Positions 60,431 through 64,000 of a DNA stretch of 64,000 nucleotides are shown in pieces. The stretch is from Opisthocomus hoazin (Eukaryota; Chordata; Aves; Opisthocomiformes; Opisthocomidae). How positions within the stretch are numbered: the first letter of the stretch is position 1; every line of letters starts with the position of its first letter. The notes under the pieces are model-generated. The model did no database searches. It saw nothing but the letters and a program-made list of their open reading frames with translations, and was not told where the DNA came from. The stretch is from positions 7,601,379-7,665,378 of the forward strand of contig NC_134439.1 in the NCBI RefSeq assembly GCF_030867145.1. Direction: 5' to 3'. Both the position numbers and the translations under genes were made by a program.

Positions 60431-61030
60431 TTGTGTTTGGCCCTCCGAAAGATGATTTGCTTTGCAGAATGGCAAGAATGTTAATGGAAGGAATAGCTTT
60501 TGGGATGTCCAATAGGTGCTGCTCACCCCTCCAAGACCCATTCTAGGGGTCATGGCCAGTGGGCATCAGCAGGAGTAGCAGGGAAAAGTTGCCCATGCCA
60601 CTGAATGTGTTGAGGCTCAAGATCGGAGCTAAGCATGTAGCATCTGAGGGCAGTCAGCACAGAAATGGAGACAGTGAAACGGTCTGTTTCTGAGGGAGAT
60701 CGAATTGCTCTGGTACAGAACATGCAAGAGAATGTGAAGATCAGCAAGGACAAGGAGCCTGGGTGCACTTCCCTAGAGAGCTGCAGGCGGGCCCAAAGCT
60801 CTTGACTGCTTCTTTGGTCCCCCCAGAGGACCTCTGCTCAGGATTTGGCTGCCATTCTGGGGGGAAGGGATTTTTTTATATGGAAATCTCATCCCTTCTG
60901 ACTGGTGGAAATGTCTCTTGGCAGCTACTACAGGTTCATGTCTTATTTCCTGAACGAAAATCCAGATATCTTGGCAAAAGTGTAGAAGTGGAATGATGGA
61001 AATCCCCATAACCATGTCCTCCATCAAGAG
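60431..61030. other. Unassigned sequence left of the solo LTR
   Basis: About 600 bp with only short open frames. I considered a receptor-like reading on the minus strand at 60550-60768 but could not support it. Confidence 0.4.
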
Positions 61031-61034
61031 GGAA

Positions 61035-61734
61035 TGTCCTGGTTTCGGCTGGAATTGAGTTATTTTTCCTCCCAGTAGCTGCTGTGTTTTGCATGCAGTA
61101 GTAGAAGAATGCTGATAACGCTGATGGTTTTCTTTCTTGCTAAGAAATCACAGACTTTTTTAGTTTTCCATATCCAGCTAACGAGCAAGTGTACAGGAGC
61201 TGGGAGGGAGTATAGGCAGACAGCTAGCCCAAGTAGGCCAATGGAAATATCGCATGCCATAGACGTCATGCTCATTTTATAAATAGGGCTATTCCTGGGG
61301 TCAGGAACCTGCTCTTTTCCAGGTGTTCAGTTTCTGCTGGTAGTTCAGTCGTCATTTTTTTTTTTTCTGTGAATTTGTTGAAATTCAGGATTTTGGTGAA
61401 TTCCTCTGTAATTCATGATCTCCAGGAAACCTGTGAGTTCTACAATTGCTTCTTGGGGACTGGCAACACAATTGGTTGTCAGACGGCAAGAAAAAATGTC
61501 ACATTCTGTATAGCTTGCTTTGCATTATTATTATTATTATTATTGTTATTGTTATTGTTATTATTGTTATTATGTGTATTAGTATTGCCTTTGTTGTCTT
61601 ATTAAACAGTTGTTACCTCAACCAATGAGTTTTACTCTTTGTCCATTCTCCTCCCTTTCCCACTGAAGGGAAAGGGAGGGGTGAGCGAGTGGCTGTCTGG
61701 TCCTGGTTGCCATCTGCCAGGTTATACCATGACA
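61035..61734 (+). mobile_element. Solo LTR of an avian endogenous retrovirus
   Basis: A 700-bp element running from TGTCCTGGTTTCGGCTGG to ACCATGACA, flanked by GGAA at 61031-61034 and 61735-61738 (target-site duplication). It contains a TATA-like TTTTATAAATAG at about 61275 and ATTAAA near 61601, in promoter-then-poly(A) order. No internal retroviral genes adjoin it, so it is a solo LTR left by LTR-LTR recombination. Same broad family as the LTR fossil in the array units, in opposite orientation. It looks complete as an LTR. Confidence 0.85.
61524..61573 (+). repeat. ATT/GTT microsatellite inside the solo LTR
   Basis: Runs of ATT followed by alternating GTTATT. Probably expanded after the LTR inserted. 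Confidence 0.9.
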
Positions 61735-61738
61735 GGAA

Positions 61739-62114
61739 ATTATGGCTCATGAAGCATATATCTGAATGACCGAAGGCCTAAAGCTTCGTAAGGGCTTTTC
61801 ACTTGCATGTCTGAAATCTTTTATTCCTCACGGTACTATTACTAACCACCATCAACAGCAGCACAGTTAGACTTCCTAACCCTACTGGACTAAACCTTGT
61901 AATAAGCAGAAGGTCCCTCAGGTCCTTTGCAAAGATGAAACTATCTGCAGTTGTCCTTGCTGAAGAGGATATGGCATTATATCGGACAGATGAGTAAGCC
62001 CTTTTGACAAAGCAAAAAAAGAGGTACAGGATCCGTGCAGTTTTTACACTCCAAACTAAGGGCGTTCTTGCCAGAGGATGATTATCTGTAATGGTGATAT
62101 AAATCATGCAGTGA
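61739..62114. other. Unassigned sequence between solo LTR and olfactory receptor remnant
   Basis: Contains one longer minus-strand frame (61799-62170, 123 residues) that I do not recognise and that overlaps the receptor remnant on the other strand. The last bases may hold further decayed receptor sequence (TM5-TM6 loop). Confidence 0.4.
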
Positions 62115-62362
62115 CTCCGCTTTGTGGAAGGCAGGCAGTGAGCTGTCTCAACCTGTGCTTCCCATTTCACTGCTGTGGCCTCTTTCGACAGCCAAGGTGC
62201 CTTCGCCTACCCGGGAGACCCCTGCAAGGGGTCACTAGGCAGAACAGTGGCTGTGCTTCTCTTGTTCTTACTCGCTTGTCTAATGCCTTGATTTACACCC
62301 TAAGAAAGAAGAATTTAAAAGCCACTCTGAGCAGGTGCAAGAGATGTCATTTCTTCACATGA
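62115..62362 (+). pseudogene. Olfactory receptor remnant (TM6 to C-terminus)
   Basis: Reads LRFVEGRQ, an in-frame stop, AVSTCASHFTAVASF, then GAFAYPGDPCKGSLGR, matching the family LRxxxEGRxxAFSTCxSHLTAV and GAFAYLRP signatures. A frame change then leads to NALIYTLRKKNLKATLSR, matching LNPLIYTLRNKxVKxAL. The frame ends at 62362. Only about the last quarter of a ~310-residue receptor remains. It is on the opposite strand to the relic at 56342-56960 and better preserved in the STC motif, so it is a separate gene. Confidence 0.82.
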
Positions 62363-63407
62363 AGGAAACAACTGGCAGGGTGCCGTGACCCTCACCCAAA
62401 GATCACCACACAGCAAGGAGTAAGGGATTGATGTAACAGATAACCTTAGGAGTCCCTGGCCTCAACTGTGCTGTGCTACCGCAGAGCTTGACCTTCAGAC
62501 CCATGTTGTGCTGCCCAGATCTCTCAGCCAGATGGCAGACTCAGCCAGTTGGTGAGCCTGGAGGCAGTTCCTTCTCAGGGCCAGTAATTGCACTAGTGTT
62601 TATCTGTATCTACAAAGGCAGTAAGAAGTTCTCAAATGAACATCCTTTCTATCTGACAGCAGACATGATGAATAAAGCTGCTTTATTTTATGAAAATCCT
62701 CTGAAAGCTTGAGTGACCAAACCAGGGGAACCATTTCGTGGGCAGGGCGTGCTGTGCCCGGGTTGGAGTTGCCTATTTGACAGCACATAGCTTAGGGCTC
62801 CTAGCATCTGAAGGATGTAGGATCATCTATACTGCCTTCTCTTTCCTCGTAGTCATGGTCTTGTGTAACAAACGGCATTTTAAACAACACTTTTCAGAGT
62901 CTGGATGCCTTTCCTATGGGAATCAAAACAAACCAGGATCTCCCAGTGCAAAACATTTGGTGTAGTTGGCAGGTCCCAGTGGGAAATGCCTTTGTAGAAA
63001 AAGGAGAGTGAAGCAGAGATAGACCGCATGCCTGTCTGTTTCTGTACACAGTGAGGAGGAATTAGCTGAATGTTCCAGGCCACATGGAGTATTATCTTGT
63101 TTTCAGAAACAGAAAGTGCAGCAAGGAAAAGGCAAGGAAAATGCGTGCTGTGTTTGGTTGTTACTACTGTGCTTGGAGTGGACATGGAGATGTTTGGAGC
63201 TGAAGCAGTGGCCCTGTGTGGTACTCAGGGGCAGCAGCTCAAAGGGATCTGGGCAGCAAATGGCAGGGTGGAGCGATGGAGCAGGGGGTGCATGGGAGTG
63301 GCAGCCCCCCTTCCCTGCAAACAAGCCCAGGGAAGGGACATGCCCTCTTCAGCACAGCGACAGGGATGGGGACAGGGATGACCATGAGCAGGAATGAACA
63401 CAGCCCT
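62363..63407. other. Unassigned sequence
   Basis: About 1 kb with short open frames on both strands and an AATAAAGCTGCTTTATTTTA motif at about 62671. No gene or element that I can name. Part may belong to the decayed retroviral element whose protease-like piece follows. Confidence 0.4.
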
Positions 63408-63530
63408 TGTGTTCTGCTTGTAACACTGTGGAGCCAGCGTAATAAACAATGGGTTATGGCTCTGCTGGATACCAGGGCAGAGGTAACCCGAATTCATGGA
63501 AACCACCCCATTACCCCGAGAAGACAGTGA
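63408..63530 (+). mobile_element. Retroviral protease-like fossil fragment
   Basis: About 40 residues (starting LVTLWSQRNKQWVMAL) resemble the neighbourhood of the active site of a retroviral aspartic protease. It is a short broken remnant of an endogenous retrovirus; the family is not assigned and no adjacent gag, polymerase or envelope region was recognised. Confidence 0.5.
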
Positions 63531-63599
63531 ATGAATGTTAACAAGATCAGGGTGAGGAAGCACAGAAGAATTGTCTCAAAAATCTTTCTAACCTTGCAG

Positions 63600-64000
63600 C
63601 CAGGAGGGTGCCCACCACTTACAGCTTGGGGTGGGCTGTGGTGGTGCAACCACCCCCACCTCACACCTGGTGATCCCGAAACCAGCCAACATTACATTCT
63701 TGCTTACCCTGCAAGAACTGTTAGCAGGCATGCCTGGTCACACCTGGCACGGCTGGTCACACGTGGCACCCAGAACTAGCCAACACTGTGTTCTTGGTTA
63801 CACTGCCAGAATAGCTAGCTGGTGTGACTAGCCATTATTTCTTGTCTTTAAATGAGGGCAGTGAATTAGTACAACTTGGCACTTTCCTAATGTTTTTGAA
63901 AGGGCAGTGAGTTGGGTGGATCAGGCACCCCCCAATCACACCTGGAACCACTGACGCCTGTAGTCACAGCTGCCTGGTGAACGTCAGAACTGTACCTTCT
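63600..64000. repeat. Imperfect internal direct repeats, possible decayed element
   Basis: A segment at about 63678-63743 (AACCAGCCAACATTACATTC) recurs in altered form at about 63766-63835 (AACTAGCCAACACTGTGTTC), with TGGTCACACCTGGCAC-like pieces repeated several times. It lies just beyond the protease-like fragment and may be non-coding sequence of the same fossil; this is uncertain. Confidence 0.4.

Noticed and set aside
60550-60768. Minus-strand 72-residue frame considered as a further olfactory receptor remnant
   Set aside because: None of the family motifs (MAYDRY, SxxEGRxKAxSTC, PxLNPxIYxLRN) could be placed.

Overview
The window is from a bird genome. Feather-type beta-keratin (corneous beta-protein) genes, CR1 LINE fragments and avian-type retroviral LTRs all point that way. 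The GC-rich right part suggests a microchromosome. From memory, a large feather-keratin cluster and the T-cell receptor alpha/delta locus both map to chicken chromosome 27, so this could be the equivalent region in this or another bird. The species cannot be told from the sequence alone.

Positions 1-52994 are a head-to-tail tandem array: eight full units of 5966-5976 bp and a ninth cut off after about 5.2 kb. Each unit holds one + strand feather keratin gene (non-coding first exon, ~290 bp intron, single coding exon of 101 codons, ATTAAA poly(A) signal). Each also carries an old LTR fragment near its left edge, and each full unit ends in a 5'-truncated CR1 spanning the unit junction. The nine proteins are almost identical: seven share one sequence or differ only at residue 11, and two carry Ser96Asn. 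Units 1-3 look the same over about 17 kb. Units 5-9 show an 11,950-bp two-unit higher-order period. The TATA box differs among copies: TATAAAAG in units 6 and 8, TACAAAAG in the other seven.

From 52995 rightward the sequence is single copy. A minus-strand T-cell receptor V-alpha-like gene (leader 55485-55434, V exon 54566-54275) is followed by a degenerate recombination signal with an exact 23-bp spacer. A broken olfactory receptor gene lies upstream of it (56342-56960, minus), and a second olfactory receptor remnant lies at 62115-62362 (plus). An olfactory receptor cluster beside the first V-alpha segments is also the mammalian TCRA/D arrangement, so this looks like an ancient neighbourhood which feather keratin genes have entered.

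Between the two receptor relics is a tenth, divergent feather keratin gene (CDS 59429-59734) with a canonical TATA box. It shares about 1.7 kb of homology with the array unit and is a useful outgroup to it. The right end holds a complete-looking solo LTR (61035-61734) with a GGAA target duplication, a short retroviral protease-like fossil and unassigned sequence.

Functionally the window joins two unrelated systems: a homogenised, high-dosage array for a cysteine-rich structural protein of feather or other skin appendages, and the edge of an antigen-receptor/olfactory-receptor neighbourhood. No operons, CRISPR arrays, tRNA or rRNA genes were seen.
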